A stretch of 64,000 nucleotides of DNA from Pseudomonas grandcourensis. GTDB taxonomy: Bacteria; Pseudomonadota; Gammaproteobacteria; Pseudomonadales; Pseudomonadaceae. Positions 54,512 to 62,966 of the stretch are shown one piece after another. The stretch lies in the NCBI RefSeq assembly GCF_039909015.1, contig NZ_CP150919.1:2084501-2148500 (forward strand), in the 5' to 3' direction. The notes under the pieces were generated by a model. That model worked only from the letters and a program-made list of their open reading frames with translations. It ran no database searches and had not been told where the DNA came from. Within the stretch, counting starts at the first letter, position 1. Each line of letters opens with the position of its first letter. Made by a program: the position numbers and the translations under genes.

Positions 54512-55495
54512 ATGATGGATACTCGTGATTGTGCGTGCGGGCAGACAGCGGTTCGCGATGACGCGGCGCAGTGGTTTGTGCGTTTGCAGGAGCCTGTTGC
54601 GGATGTCGAAATGCGGCGCCAGTTTCAGGCTTGGCTGGATCAGCACCCCCAGCACCGAGATGAATTCGAAGTGCTCCAGGGCTTGTGGAGCGCCGCCGAC
54701 CTGGTGCCGGCGGCGCGTTTGCGGGCCCTGTGTGAAACCCCGCCAGCCCTGAAAAAGCGTCGTCCGGTGCTGCGCTATGCGGTGGCCGCCAGCGTGCTCG
54801 CGGTAGCGCTTGGCCTGGGCCTGTTCAGCGGCTTGAATCATCCGGCGCCTTACACCGCCGAGTTTTCAACGGCCCTGAATGAGCGCCGCCATGTGGCGTT
54901 GCCAGACGGCTCGGTGGTGGATCTGGACAGCCGAAGCCGGATCCAGGTGCGCTTTGAAAAAGGTCAGCGCCACGTTGAGCTGAGCGAAGGCGAAGCGATG
55001 TTCAGCGTCGAGCACGACACCAGCCGACCCTTTGTGGTCGAGGCAGGCAGCGGCAAGGTCACGGTCACCGGCACCCGATTCGACGTGCGCCATGGCGCCA
55101 GCGAAACCCGGGTGGTGGTGGAGCAGGGCACCGTCAAGGTTCAAGGGCGCGATGCCGCCGATAACGATTTCGTCAACCTGACGGCAGGCCTTGGCACCCA
55201 CGTCGATGCCCAGGGCAAAGTTGCCGCCGCCTATGCCGTCAACCCGGCGGAAACGACCGCCTGGCGCAGCGGCAAACTGGTGTTCAACAACGCCAGCCTG
55301 GCCGATGTCGCCGAGCAGGTCTCGCGCTATCGCGAGAAGCCGCTCAAGGTCGCCAGTGCAGCGGTGGGCGATCTGCGCCTGACCAGTGTGTTCAAATCCG
55401 ACAACACCGATGCGCTGCTCAAGGCCTTGCCGAGCATCCTGCCGGTGGCCGTGCGCACCCTTGGCGATGGCAGCCAGGAAATAATTTCAAAATAA
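54512..55495 (+). CDS. fecR: FecR-type transmembrane sigma regulator
   Basis: A 327-residue regulator: cytoplasmic DUF4880 part (WFVRLQEPVADVEMRRQFQAW), one membrane helix at about 76-96 (AVAASVLAVALGLGLFSGL), periplasmic FecR domain (HVALPDGSVVDLDSRSRIQV, GTRFDVRHG) and the C-terminal STN-interacting part. The first of two ATGs (54512) follows AGGAA; an upstream extension overlaps fecI and is less likely. It relays receptor occupancy to FecI. Confidence 0.92.
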   Translation: MMDTRDCACGQTAVRDDAAQWFVRLQEPVADVEMRRQFQAWLDQHPQHRDEFEVLQGLWSAADLVPAARLRALCETPPALKKRRPVLRYAVAASVLAVALGLGLFSGLNHPAPYTAEFSTALNERRHVALPDGSVVDLDSRSRIQVRFEKGQRHVELSEGEAMFSVEHDTSRPFVVEAGSGKVTVTGTRFDVRHGASETRVVVEQGTVKVQGRDAADNDFVNLTAGLGTHVDAQGKVAAAYAVNPAETTAWRSGKLVFNNASLADVAEQVSRYREKPLKVASAAVGDLRLTSVFKSDNTDALLKALPSILPVAVRTLGDGSQEIISK

Positions 55496-55593
55496 AATTC
55501 AGGTTTTTTTCGAGTTCATCGTCTTCCTGTTCAGCTGCAACTGGTTTGCATTAACAAGCGCACACTCTTGCGATCCACAGGATTACGTTCGAC

Positions 55594-58017
55594 GTGAAAA
55601 ACTCCACCGCTAAAAACAACAAACTCCCCTGGTTGCCGCTGGCCCTTGCGCTGGCGGTCAACGTTGCGCTGCCCCAGGCCTTTGCCGCCGACGGCATCCG
55701 CATCCCGGCGCAACCTTTGGGACAAGCCCTGAGTCAGTTGGGCCAGCAAACCTCGCTTCAGGTGTTCTTCAGCCCTGAACTGGTTGCCGGCAAGCAGGCC
55801 CCGGCGGTGGATGGCAACCTTTCCCCGGAAGACGCGTTGCGCCAGTTGCTGCAAGGCAGCGGCCTGCAATACCAGATCGATGAAGGTTCGGTGACGTTGA
55901 TGCCGGCGCCCGCTTCGGCGGCCAACGGCCCACTGGAACTGGGCGTGACGGACATCAAGGTGGTCGGCGACTGGCTCGGCGACGCCGATGCCGCCGTGGT
56001 GCAGAACCACCCAGGCGCACGCACGGTGGTGCGCCGCGAAGCCATGGTCGAGCAGGGCGCGATGAACGTCGGCGATGTACTCAAACGCGTCCCGGGCGTG
56101 CAAGTGCAGGATGCCAACGGCACCGGTGGCAGCGACATTTCCCTCAACGTCGGCGTGCGCGGCCTGACTTCGCGCCTGTCGCCACGCTCCACCGTGCTGA
56201 TCGACGGCATCCCGGCGGCGTTCGCGCCTTACGGTCAGCCGCAACTGTCCATGGCGCCGATTTCCTCCGGCAACCTCGACAGCATCGACGTGGTACGCGG
56301 TGCCGGCTCCGTGCGCTACGGACCACAAAACGTCGGCGGCGTGATCAACTTCGTGACCCGTGCGATCCCGGAAAAAGCCTCGGCGGAAATCGGCACCACC
56401 CTGGAAACCTCTCAGCACGGTGGCTGGAAACACATCGACACCGCGTTCATGGGGGGCACCGCCGACAACGGCATGGGCGTGGCGCTGTTGTACTCCGGGG
56501 TGAACGGCAACGGTTACCGTGAAAGCAACAACGGCAACGACATCGACGACGTGATCCTCAAGACCCATTGGGCGCCAACCGATGTCGACGATTTCAGCCT
56601 CAATTTCCACTACTACGACGCCAAGGCCGACATGCCCGGCGGCCTGAACCAGGCGCAATACGACGCCGACCCGTTCCAGTCGGTGCGCGACTACGACAAC
56701 TTCAGCGGCCGCCGCAAGGATGTGTCGTTCAAGTGGGCGCGGCAGATCGACGATCGCACACAGGCCGAAGTGCTGACCTACTACACCGACAGTTTTCGTG
56801 GCAGCACCATTGCCTCGCGGGACCTGAGCACACTCAACTCCTATCCGCGCAGCTACTACACCTTCGGTATCGAACCACGGGTGTCCCATGTGTTTGATGT
56901 GGGCCCGACCACCCAGGAAGTCAGCGTCGGCTATCGCTACCTCAAGGAAGCCATGCACGAAGAGGCCAGCCGAGTGGCGCTGGTCAACAACCAGCCGGTC
57001 GTGCGTCCGGGGGCGGACGGCCATGTCTATCAGGACCGCACCGGTGGAACCGAGGCCAATTCGGTCTATGTCGACAACAAGATCGACGTTGGCAACTGGA
57101 CCGTCACCCCAGGTATTCGCTTCGAGCACATCAGCACCGACTGGCACGACCGCCCGGTGCTCGATAACGCCGGTAAACGAGTGCCTGAGAAAAAACGCAG
57201 CATCGAAAGCAACGAGCCGCTGCCGGCCCTGAGCGTGATGTATCACATGTCCGATGCGTGGAAACTGTTCGCCAACTACGAAACTTCGTTCGGCGCGCTG
57301 CAGTATTTCCAGTTGGGGCAGGGCGGCATCGGTAATGAGCCCGCCAACGGCCTGGAGCCGGAAAAGGCCAAGACCTACGAAGTCGGTACGCGCTACAACG
57401 ATGACGTGTGGGGCGGGGAAGTGACACTGTTCTACATCGACTTTGACGACGAACTGCAATACATCAGCAATGACGTGGGCTGGACCAACCTCGGCGCGAC
57501 CAAGCACCAGGGTATCGAAACCTCGGTGCACTACGATCTGGCCGCGCTGGACCCACGCCTTGACGGCCTGACCGCCAACGCCGGTTTCACCTACACCCGT
57601 GCCACCTACGAAGGCGAGATCCCGGGCTTCAAGGGCCGTGACCTGCCGTTCTATTCACGTCAGGTGGCCACCGCCGGCCTGCGCTACGACATCAACCGCT
57701 GGACCTACAACCTCGATGCGTTCGCCCAGTCCAAACAGCGCTCGCCGGGCACCGGCGTGAACGCCGATGGCAGCTTCAACGGCAACTACATCACCGAAGG
57801 CACCGCCGACGGCCAGTTCGGTGACATTCCGGGTTACGTGACCTGGAACGTGCGTGGCGGCTATGACTTCGGTCCACAGGTGTCGAACCTGAAACTGGGG
57901 GCGGGGGTGAAGAACATCTTCGACAAGCAGTACTTCATCCGCTCCAGCGACAACAACTCGGGGATGTACGTCGGTGCGCCGCGCACGTTCTTTGTGCAGG
58001 CCAGTGTCGGGTTCTAA
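55594..58017 (+). CDS. fecA: TonB-dependent receptor with STN signalling domain, FecA-like
   Basis: An 807-residue outer-membrane receptor: signal peptide to about residue 31 (NVALPQAFA), STN signalling domain at about 40-105 (AQPLGQALSQLGQQTSLQVFF), plug at about 125-255 (VLKRVPGVQVQD, DSIDVVRGAGSVRYGPQNVGG), then a 22-strand barrel ending in Phe. FecA, the ferric-citrate receptor, is the closest in plan; another ferric chelate is possible. The start is GTG 55594. Transcription probably depends on FecI. Confidence 0.88.
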   Translation: MKNSTAKNNKLPWLPLALALAVNVALPQAFAADGIRIPAQPLGQALSQLGQQTSLQVFFSPELVAGKQAPAVDGNLSPEDALRQLLQGSGLQYQIDEGSVTLMPAPASAANGPLELGVTDIKVVGDWLGDADAAVVQNHPGARTVVRREAMVEQGAMNVGDVLKRVPGVQVQDANGTGGSDISLNVGVRGLTSRLSPRSTVLIDGIPAAFAPYGQPQLSMAPISSGNLDSIDVVRGAGSVRYGPQNVGGVINFVTRAIPEKASAEIGTTLETSQHGGWKHIDTAFMGGTADNGMGVALLYSGVNGNGYRESNNGNDIDDVILKTHWAPTDVDDFSLNFHYYDAKADMPGGLNQAQYDADPFQSVRDYDNFSGRRKDVSFKWARQIDDRTQAEVLTYYTDSFRGSTIASRDLSTLNSYPRSYYTFGIEPRVSHVFDVGPTTQEVSVGYRYLKEAMHEEASRVALVNNQPVVRPGADGHVYQDRTGGTEANSVYVDNKIDVGNWTVTPGIRFEHISTDWHDRPVLDNAGKRVPEKKRSIESNEPLPALSVMYHMSDAWKLFANYETSFGALQYFQLGQGGIGNEPANGLEPEKAKTYEVGTRYNDDVWGGEVTLFYIDFDDELQYISNDVGWTNLGATKHQGIETSVHYDLAALDPRLDGLTANAGFTYTRATYEGEIPGFKGRDLPFYSRQVATAGLRYDINRWTYNLDAFAQSKQRSPGTGVNADGSFNGNYITEGTADGQFGDIPGYVTWNVRGGYDFGPQVSNLKLGAGVKNIFDKQYFIRSSDNNSGMYVGAPRTFFVQASVGF

Positions 58018-58022
58018 CCCCC

Positions 58023-58154
58023 TGTGGCGAGGGGGCTTGCCCCCGTTGGACTGCGAAGCGGTCCCGAATCCGGTGACTACAGTTCTACAGATAGAACGCG
58101 TTAGCCGATTTGCGACTGCTGCGCAGCCGAACGGGGGCAAGCCCCCTCGCCACA
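58023..58154. repeat. Inverted REP pair after fecA-like gene
   Basis: TGTGGCGAGGGGGCTTGCCC (from 58023) and its inverted copy ending GGGCAAGCCCCCTCGCCACA (to 58154) enclose about 80 bp. It fills the space between two converging genes. Confidence 0.88.
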
Positions 58155-58156
58155 AT

Positions 58157-59308
58157 TCAGACCTTCAACACCTTCCCGCCAACGGCCACCGCCACCAGCA
58201 ACACCGCCATCAAGGCAAAGGCAAAGCTCAAGCTGCTACCATGGGCGACGAAGCCGATGACGGCGGGGCCTGCCAGGATGCCCGCATAACCCAGGGTGGT
58301 AATGGCCGGCACGGCGATGCTTTCTGGCATGACCGTCTGTTTGCCGACCGCGGTGTACAGCACCGGCACAATGTTCGAGCAACCAGCCCCCAGCAGTGCA
58401 TAACCCACCAGCGCCGCCTCCCAGCTCGGTGCGAACGTCGCCAGAAACAGTCCTGAAGCGGCTGTCAGCCCGCCGAACACAATCACCCGCGTCGCGCCCA
58501 GGCGTCGCACGATTTTGTCGCCGGTCAAGCGCCCGGCCGTCATGGTCAGGGCAAACGCCGCATAACCGAGCCCCGCATATGCCGTGTCGATGCCACGTTC
58601 CTGTGTCAGGAACACCGCGCTCCAGTCCAGTGCCGCACCTTCGGCGAGGAACACGATGAAGCACATGCCGCCGATGAACAGGACGATGCCATGGGGCACC
58701 GCAAACGCCGGCCCCGAACTCTCGCTGCCGTAGGGCAACAGATGCGGCACGGCCTTGGCCAGCGCGATCAGCAGCAATACGATCACCACCAGCGTGGCCC
58801 CCAGGGGGGAAATCCCCAGGCCAAGCAACCCGCTGACACCCGCCGCACCGACAATCCCGCCCAGGCTGAACAGGCCATGGAACCCCGACATCATGTTTTT
58901 GCCGCTGGCGCGCTCGACGATCACCGCTTGCAGGTTGACCGTTGAATCCACGGTGCCGAGCCCCGCGCCGAACATGAACAACGCGGCGATCAGCGCCGGA
59001 ATCGACGACACCGTCGCCAGCAGCGGCAGGGCGGCACAGATCAGCAGCGTCCCGCCGGCCGTCACCCGCCGGCAGCCGAAACGTGTGGACAGGATCCCGG
59101 CCACCGGCATCGCCAGGATCGAACCGACCCCCAGGCACAGCAGCAGCAAACCCAAGGTGCCTTCGTCCAGTCCGGCCCGGGCCTTGGCATAGGGCACCAG
59201 CGGCGCCCACGCGGCGATGCCGACCCCGGCGATGAAAAAGGCGATGCGCGTGGACATCTGTTCCAGGCGGCCGGGAACGAAGGGGGTTTGGCTGTTGAGG
59301 CTGGTCAT
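58157..59308 (-). CDS. MFS transporter, YbjJ-like
   Basis: A 383-residue twelve-helix permease related to the MFS protein at 27.0 kb (AWAPLVPYAKARAGLDEGTLG; NLQAVIVERASGKNMMSGFHG). ATG 59308 is chosen by homology; the longer open frame upstream runs through the promoter of the next gene. Substrate unknown. Divergent from the DapF-like gene; the 165 bp between hold both promoters. Confidence 0.82.
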   Translation of the reverse strand: MTSLNSQTPFVPGRLEQMSTRIAFFIAGVGIAAWAPLVPYAKARAGLDEGTLGLLLLCLGVGSILAMPVAGILSTRFGCRRVTAGGTLLICAALPLLATVSSIPALIAALFMFGAGLGTVDSTVNLQAVIVERASGKNMMSGFHGLFSLGGIVGAAGVSGLLGLGISPLGATLVVIVLLLIALAKAVPHLLPYGSESSGPAFAVPHGIVLFIGGMCFIVFLAEGAALDWSAVFLTQERGIDTAYAGLGYAAFALTMTAGRLTGDKIVRRLGATRVIVFGGLTAASGLFLATFAPSWEAALVGYALLGAGCSNIVPVLYTAVGKQTVMPESIAVPAITTLGYAGILAGPAVIGFVAHGSSLSFAFALMAVLLVAVAVGGKVLKV

Positions 59309-59473
59309 AACAATCCTTGGCAAAAAGCGTCGCGTCCTCAACGGACAGTGATCGGCCGGTGAGGGTTCGATCAGTGCCCGGAAAGTTTTACGGTCAAACA
59401 GGGCGACATCCTTGCACAGCGCCGCTGTTTTTCGCGATATGTTGAGCCATTCCAATGACGCACGGAGGACGCC

Positions 59474-60466
59474 ATGGCGCAGCGGTACGATGCACGGGGC
59501 AACATTTACATCGTGGTAGCGCCCGAAGAACTGCGCCGCCAGGGTATTAACCTGCCCGATCAGGCCGGTCAGGCAGCGCAAACCCTCGAAGCCTGGGCGA
59601 TAGCGGCGATCGAGGCTTGCTGCAACTGGGCCCCAGGCACTCAGCCGTCCGGCAGCAAGGATCATCGCAGCGATGGTTTGCTGGTCGGGCCGTTTCAGTC
59701 GTCGCCACCCTTTGATCTGTTGATCGTCAACACTGACGGTACCCTGGCTGAGCGCAGTGGCAACGGGCTGACGATTTTTTCCCAGGCCCTCAGCGATCAA
59801 GGGCTGTTGCCGCAGAACGAAACCTGTCTGCTCAGGGTTCACCACGACAAGGCTGATACGCCTTCGCCGGGGCAGACTTCAGTGAAAGCAGCAGAGGTCG
59901 AGGGCGTGAAGGGTTTCTGGCTCGATCTGGGCCAGCCGGGATTCGGGCCGTCGGCGGTCAGTGCTCACGGGGTTGAAGCAGCGGTGCTCAACGGTCGTGA
60001 ACTCAGCCACGTTGAACAGTTGTCAGTACTCAATAGCGCATGGTCGCGCAGTCAGTTCGCGCGGGTCGGCAATCCCCATTGCGTGACGCTGGTGGAAAGT
60101 GCCCTGGACCTGCCGAGCAACGAGCAAATGCGCGAGCCGGCGCTGGGTGAGGGGCTGACGCGAATCGCCTACGCCATGCCGGTCGGCACCGGCAAACCTT
60201 GTCCGGCGGGGATCAATCTGCAATGGGCAATGCGTTTGTCCGAAGGGCACATTGCCGCGCGGGTATTCGAGCGGGGCGAGGGGCCGACGGCGTCATCGGG
60301 GACCAGTGCCAGCGCGGTGGCTTGTGCGGCCTGGCGGGCAGGTTGGGTCAGCGCCGGGGAGGTCAAGGTGACGATGCCGGGTGGTACGGCGCCGATCTTG
60401 CTGGAAGAGGAGTTGGGGGAATTGAGTCGGGTCAGCCTGTTTGGTACGGCTCGAATGATTGATTGA
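59474..60466 (+). CDS. DapF-superfamily protein with Ser/Ser in place of catalytic Cys/Cys
   Basis: A 330-residue protein with the two-lobed DapF fold signature: VNTDGTLAERSGNGLTIF (about 85-102), GNPHCVTLV (199-207) and ERGEGPTASSGTSASAV (266-282). In diaminopimelate epimerase the equivalents are CGNG and ACGTG, with one thiolate on each lobe. Here Ser95 and Ser275 occupy both positions, so the classical two-base epimerisation of diaminopimelate is unlikely. A dehydratase or other isomerase is possible. It is probably not the housekeeping dapF. Confidence 0.75.
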   Translation: MAQRYDARGNIYIVVAPEELRRQGINLPDQAGQAAQTLEAWAIAAIEACCNWAPGTQPSGSKDHRSDGLLVGPFQSSPPFDLLIVNTDGTLAERSGNGLTIFSQALSDQGLLPQNETCLLRVHHDKADTPSPGQTSVKAAEVEGVKGFWLDLGQPGFGPSAVSAHGVEAAVLNGRELSHVEQLSVLNSAWSRSQFARVGNPHCVTLVESALDLPSNEQMREPALGEGLTRIAYAMPVGTGKPCPAGINLQWAMRLSEGHIAARVFERGEGPTASSGTSASAVACAAWRAGWVSAGEVKVTMPGGTAPILLEEELGELSRVSLFGTARMID

Positions 60467-60477
60467 GGTTGATATCG

Positions 60478-60554
60478 CCATCGCGAGCAGGCTCGCTCCT
60501 ACAGGTTTTGTGAACGACATATAACCACTGTAGGAGCGAGCCTGCTCGTGATGG
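60478..60554. repeat. Inverted REP pair between DapF-like and codA-like genes
   Basis: CCATCGCGAGCAGGCTCGCT (from 60478) faces AGCGAGCCTGCTCGTGATGG (to 60554). It lies between converging genes. Confidence 0.9.
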
Positions 60555-60577
60555 GGCCAATCCGGTAAACGCAAATT

Positions 60578-61822
60578 TCAGCTCAGCCCACTGAACTCCA
60601 CCACCGGCATCGTCCGCTTCATCAACACCTTGCCATCGCGCACCGAGTACAGCGGCAACCCCTGGCTGCGGATCACCTCGTAATCACTGTCCGCCGACAG
60701 AATCAGCAGGTTCGCTGGCCGCCCGCGCTCCAGGCCGTAGCGGTCGCCGAGGTTCATGGCTTTGGCGCTGTTGTCCGTCACCAGGTCCAGCGCACTTTGC
60801 AGGTTGCGATAACCGAGCATGTGGCAGATGTGCAGGCCGGCTTCGAGCACCCGCAGAATGTTGCCGTTGCCCAGCGGATACCACGGATCGACGATGGAGT
60901 CCTGGCCGAAGCACACGTTCATGCCCGCCTCCAGCAACTCGTTGACCCGGGTCACGCCCCGGCGTTTCGGGAAACTGTCGAAGCGACCTTGCAGGTGGAT
61001 GCTTTCGGTGGGGCAGGAGACAAAGCTGATCCCCGAATGCCCGAGCAATCGAAACAGCTTGGCGCAGTAGGCGTTGTCGTAGGAGCCCATGGCCGTGGTG
61101 TGGCTGGCCGTGACCCGCGAACCCATGTCGCGGCTGCGGGCCTCTTCGGCGAGCACTTCGAGAAAGCGTGAATGCGGGTCGTCGGTTTCGTCGCAATGCA
61201 CATCCACCAGGCAACCGCTGCGCTCGGCCAGGTCCATGAGGAACTTCACCGAGCTGACGCCCTGATCGCGGGTGTATTCGAAATGCGGAATGCCGCCCAC
61301 CACGTCGGCGCCCATGCGGATCGCTTCTTCCATCAGTTCGCGACCATTGCGGTAGGACTCGATGCCTTCCTGGGGGAACGCGACGATTTGCAGGTCGACC
61401 AGGTGCCGGCTTTCCTCGCGCACTTCGAGCATGGCCTTGAGCGCGGTCAGTTGCGGGTCGGTGACGTCGACGTGGGTGCGTACATGCTGGATGCCGTGGG
61501 CGGCGAGGGTCTGGATGGTTTTTTTGGCCCGGGCCTTGGTGTCTTCCTGGGTGATGGTCGCCTTGCGTTCGCCCCAGCACTCGATGCCTTCAAACAGCGT
61601 GCCGCTCATGTTCCAGCGCGGCTCGCCGGCGGTCAGGGTCGCGTCGAGGTGGATATGCGGCTCGACAAAGGGCGGCACCACCAGATTGCCACCGGCGTCC
61701 AGATCGTCAGGGCCCAGGGTCGGGGCTTCGATCTGGCGACCGATGCTGCTGATTAGGCCGTTTTCCAGGTTCAACTCATGCAGGCCTTCCTGGTTGCGCA
61801 GACGGGCGTTGATGATGTGCAT
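60578..61822 (-). CDS. codA: Cytosine deaminase-like amidohydrolase
   Basis: A 414-residue amidohydrolase close to E. coli CodA along its length: metal ligands in EPHIHLD, HCDETDD (His and catalytic Glu) and Asp in CFGQDSIVDPWYPLG, plus GTLFEGIECWGERKA, HVRTHVDVTD and ASHTTAMGSYDNAY. CodA converts cytosine to uracil. The residue after the metal Asp is Ser, where E. coli has Asp314, a position known to tune pyrimidine preference. No codB transporter is adjacent. ATG 61822 has AAAGGA 8 nt upstream. Confidence 0.85.
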   Translation of the reverse strand: MHIINARLRNQEGLHELNLENGLISSIGRQIEAPTLGPDDLDAGGNLVVPPFVEPHIHLDATLTAGEPRWNMSGTLFEGIECWGERKATITQEDTKARAKKTIQTLAAHGIQHVRTHVDVTDPQLTALKAMLEVREESRHLVDLQIVAFPQEGIESYRNGRELMEEAIRMGADVVGGIPHFEYTRDQGVSSVKFLMDLAERSGCLVDVHCDETDDPHSRFLEVLAEEARSRDMGSRVTASHTTAMGSYDNAYCAKLFRLLGHSGISFVSCPTESIHLQGRFDSFPKRRGVTRVNELLEAGMNVCFGQDSIVDPWYPLGNGNILRVLEAGLHICHMLGYRNLQSALDLVTDNSAKAMNLGDRYGLERGRPANLLILSADSDYEVIRSQGLPLYSVRDGKVLMKRTMPVVEFSGLS

Positions 61823-61920
61823 CGGGCAGATCCTTTTGGCGAATCGTATAGGCGATACCCTTACGTTAGCTCGGCGAAGGCGGTGTGTCAGCCAACTCGA
61901 TGTCGGATGTGACGTCGTCT

Positions 61921-61943
61921 TCGCGAGCAGGCTCGCTCCCACA
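61921..61943. repeat. Single REP
   Basis: TCGCGAGCAGGCTCGCTCCC and a few more bases, an unpaired copy. The rest of 61823-62070 holds no gene that I can support. Confidence 0.75.
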
Positions 61944-62070
61944 TCTATGGTTACCCCCTTTTCTGCAATACTGTTTTTGATGTCGTGTTTGGCTTGCTTT
62001 TATCTATCCGGCGTCTGAGTTGGGGTTGTGGCCCCGCGCCTCGATGAGAATCGATGCCCAACGACCCTAA

Positions 62071-62322
62071 TTAGTGGAACGTCCTTTCAGCCGTGTGAGA
62101 GCCAAGGGTTGTCGTCAGGCTGCGGTAATCCTTGCCGTTGAGCAGATGCGCACGCAGGGCGGTCGCACCGCCAAAGTCATGGGCCACCACGTCGGGGCAG
62201 TCCAGGCGCCAATGTTCCAACAACTGCGCCAACAACTGGTTTTGCACACCGAGGGAGACATCGTCGCCGCGCACCTGATGTCCGTTGAAGTCGAAGACCT
62301 GATCCAGCGGCCAGTCAGTCAT
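62071..62322 (-). pseudogene. Remnant of an alpha/beta-hydrolase gene
   Basis: An 83-codon frame begins like alpha/beta-hydrolases of the epoxide hydrolase/dehalogenase group (MTDWPLDQVFDFNGHQVR), then jumps to GVQNQLLAQLLEHWRLDCPD and the nucleophile elbow VVAHDFGGATALRAHLLNG, and ends soon after in unrelated residues. The HGxPx oxyanion segment that should lie between is absent, as are the cap and the catalytic His. It looks like an internal deletion plus C-terminal truncation. Confidence 0.7.
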
Positions 62323-62366
62323 GGGCTTGTCCTCTTGGCGGGGGAAGAGGCAAAAAGCATAGGCAT

Positions 62367-62389
62367 AAAAAAACCACCTTTGAAGGTGG
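62367..62389 (-). terminator. Rho-independent terminator
   Basis: Read leftward, CCACCT-TCAA-AGGTGG is followed by seven T (complement of 62373-62367). It lies downstream of queD and before the hydrolase remnant. Confidence 0.85.
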
Positions 62390-62422
62390 CTTACTTGATC
62401 GACTGACGAAACGCATTCCCTT

Positions 62423-62510
62423 GTGGGAGCGAGCTTGCTCGCGATGGCGGCGGCACATCTGACATCAAAGTGCCTGAACTACCGCTATCGCGAGCAAGCT
62501 CGCTCCCACA
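62423..62510. repeat. Inverted REP pair downstream of queD
   Basis: GTGGGAGCGAGCTTGCTCGC (from 62423) and its mirror GCGAGCAAGCTCGCTCCCAC (to about 62509) with about 40 bp between. Confidence 0.9.
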
Positions 62511-62534
62511 GGGGTTTTGCATTTGTCTGCAGGC

Positions 62535-62891
62535 TTATTCGCCGCGATAGATGCAACCGCTGGTGCAGGTCTCGTGGATACGGATTGCGCTCAGCTCCGG
62601 CAGCAATGGCTTCATTTCCTGCCAGATAAACTTGGCCAGCACTTCGCTGGTCGGGTTTTCCAGGCCGGGAATGTCGTTCAGGTAGTTGTGGTCCAGGCGC
62701 TCGTACAGCGGCTTGAAGATCGCCTTGATTTCCGAGAAGTCGCGGATCCAGCCGGTGTGCGGGTCGAGGTCGCCGCTCAGGTGGATTGCCACTTTGAACG
62801 AGTGACCGTGCAGGCGCCCGCACTTGTGGCCGTCCGGTACGTGGGGCAGGCGGTGGGCGGATTCGAAAGTAAATTCCTTGAAAATTTCCAC
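62535..62891 (-). CDS. queD: 6-carboxy-5,6,7,8-tetrahydropterin synthase
   Basis: A 118-residue QueD: it converts dihydroneopterin triphosphate to carboxytetrahydropterin in queuosine biosynthesis. Zinc ligands His13 (ESAHRLPH), His28 and His30 (LHGHS), catalytic Cys24 (CGRLHGHS), LDHNYLND and IHETCTSG are all present. Normal length. It reads leftward after the patatin gene with 75 bp between. Confidence 0.93.
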   Translation of the reverse strand: MEIFKEFTFESAHRLPHVPDGHKCGRLHGHSFKVAIHLSGDLDPHTGWIRDFSEIKAIFKPLYERLDHNYLNDIPGLENPTSEVLAKFIWQEMKPLLPELSAIRIHETCTSGCIYRGE

Positions 62892-62966
62892 AGTGTTTTC
62901 AGCTCTGTTCAGGTGGCGTTCGCCGCAGCGATTCGGGCAGGCGGCGAGTTTACCAGTTTGTCCTGA

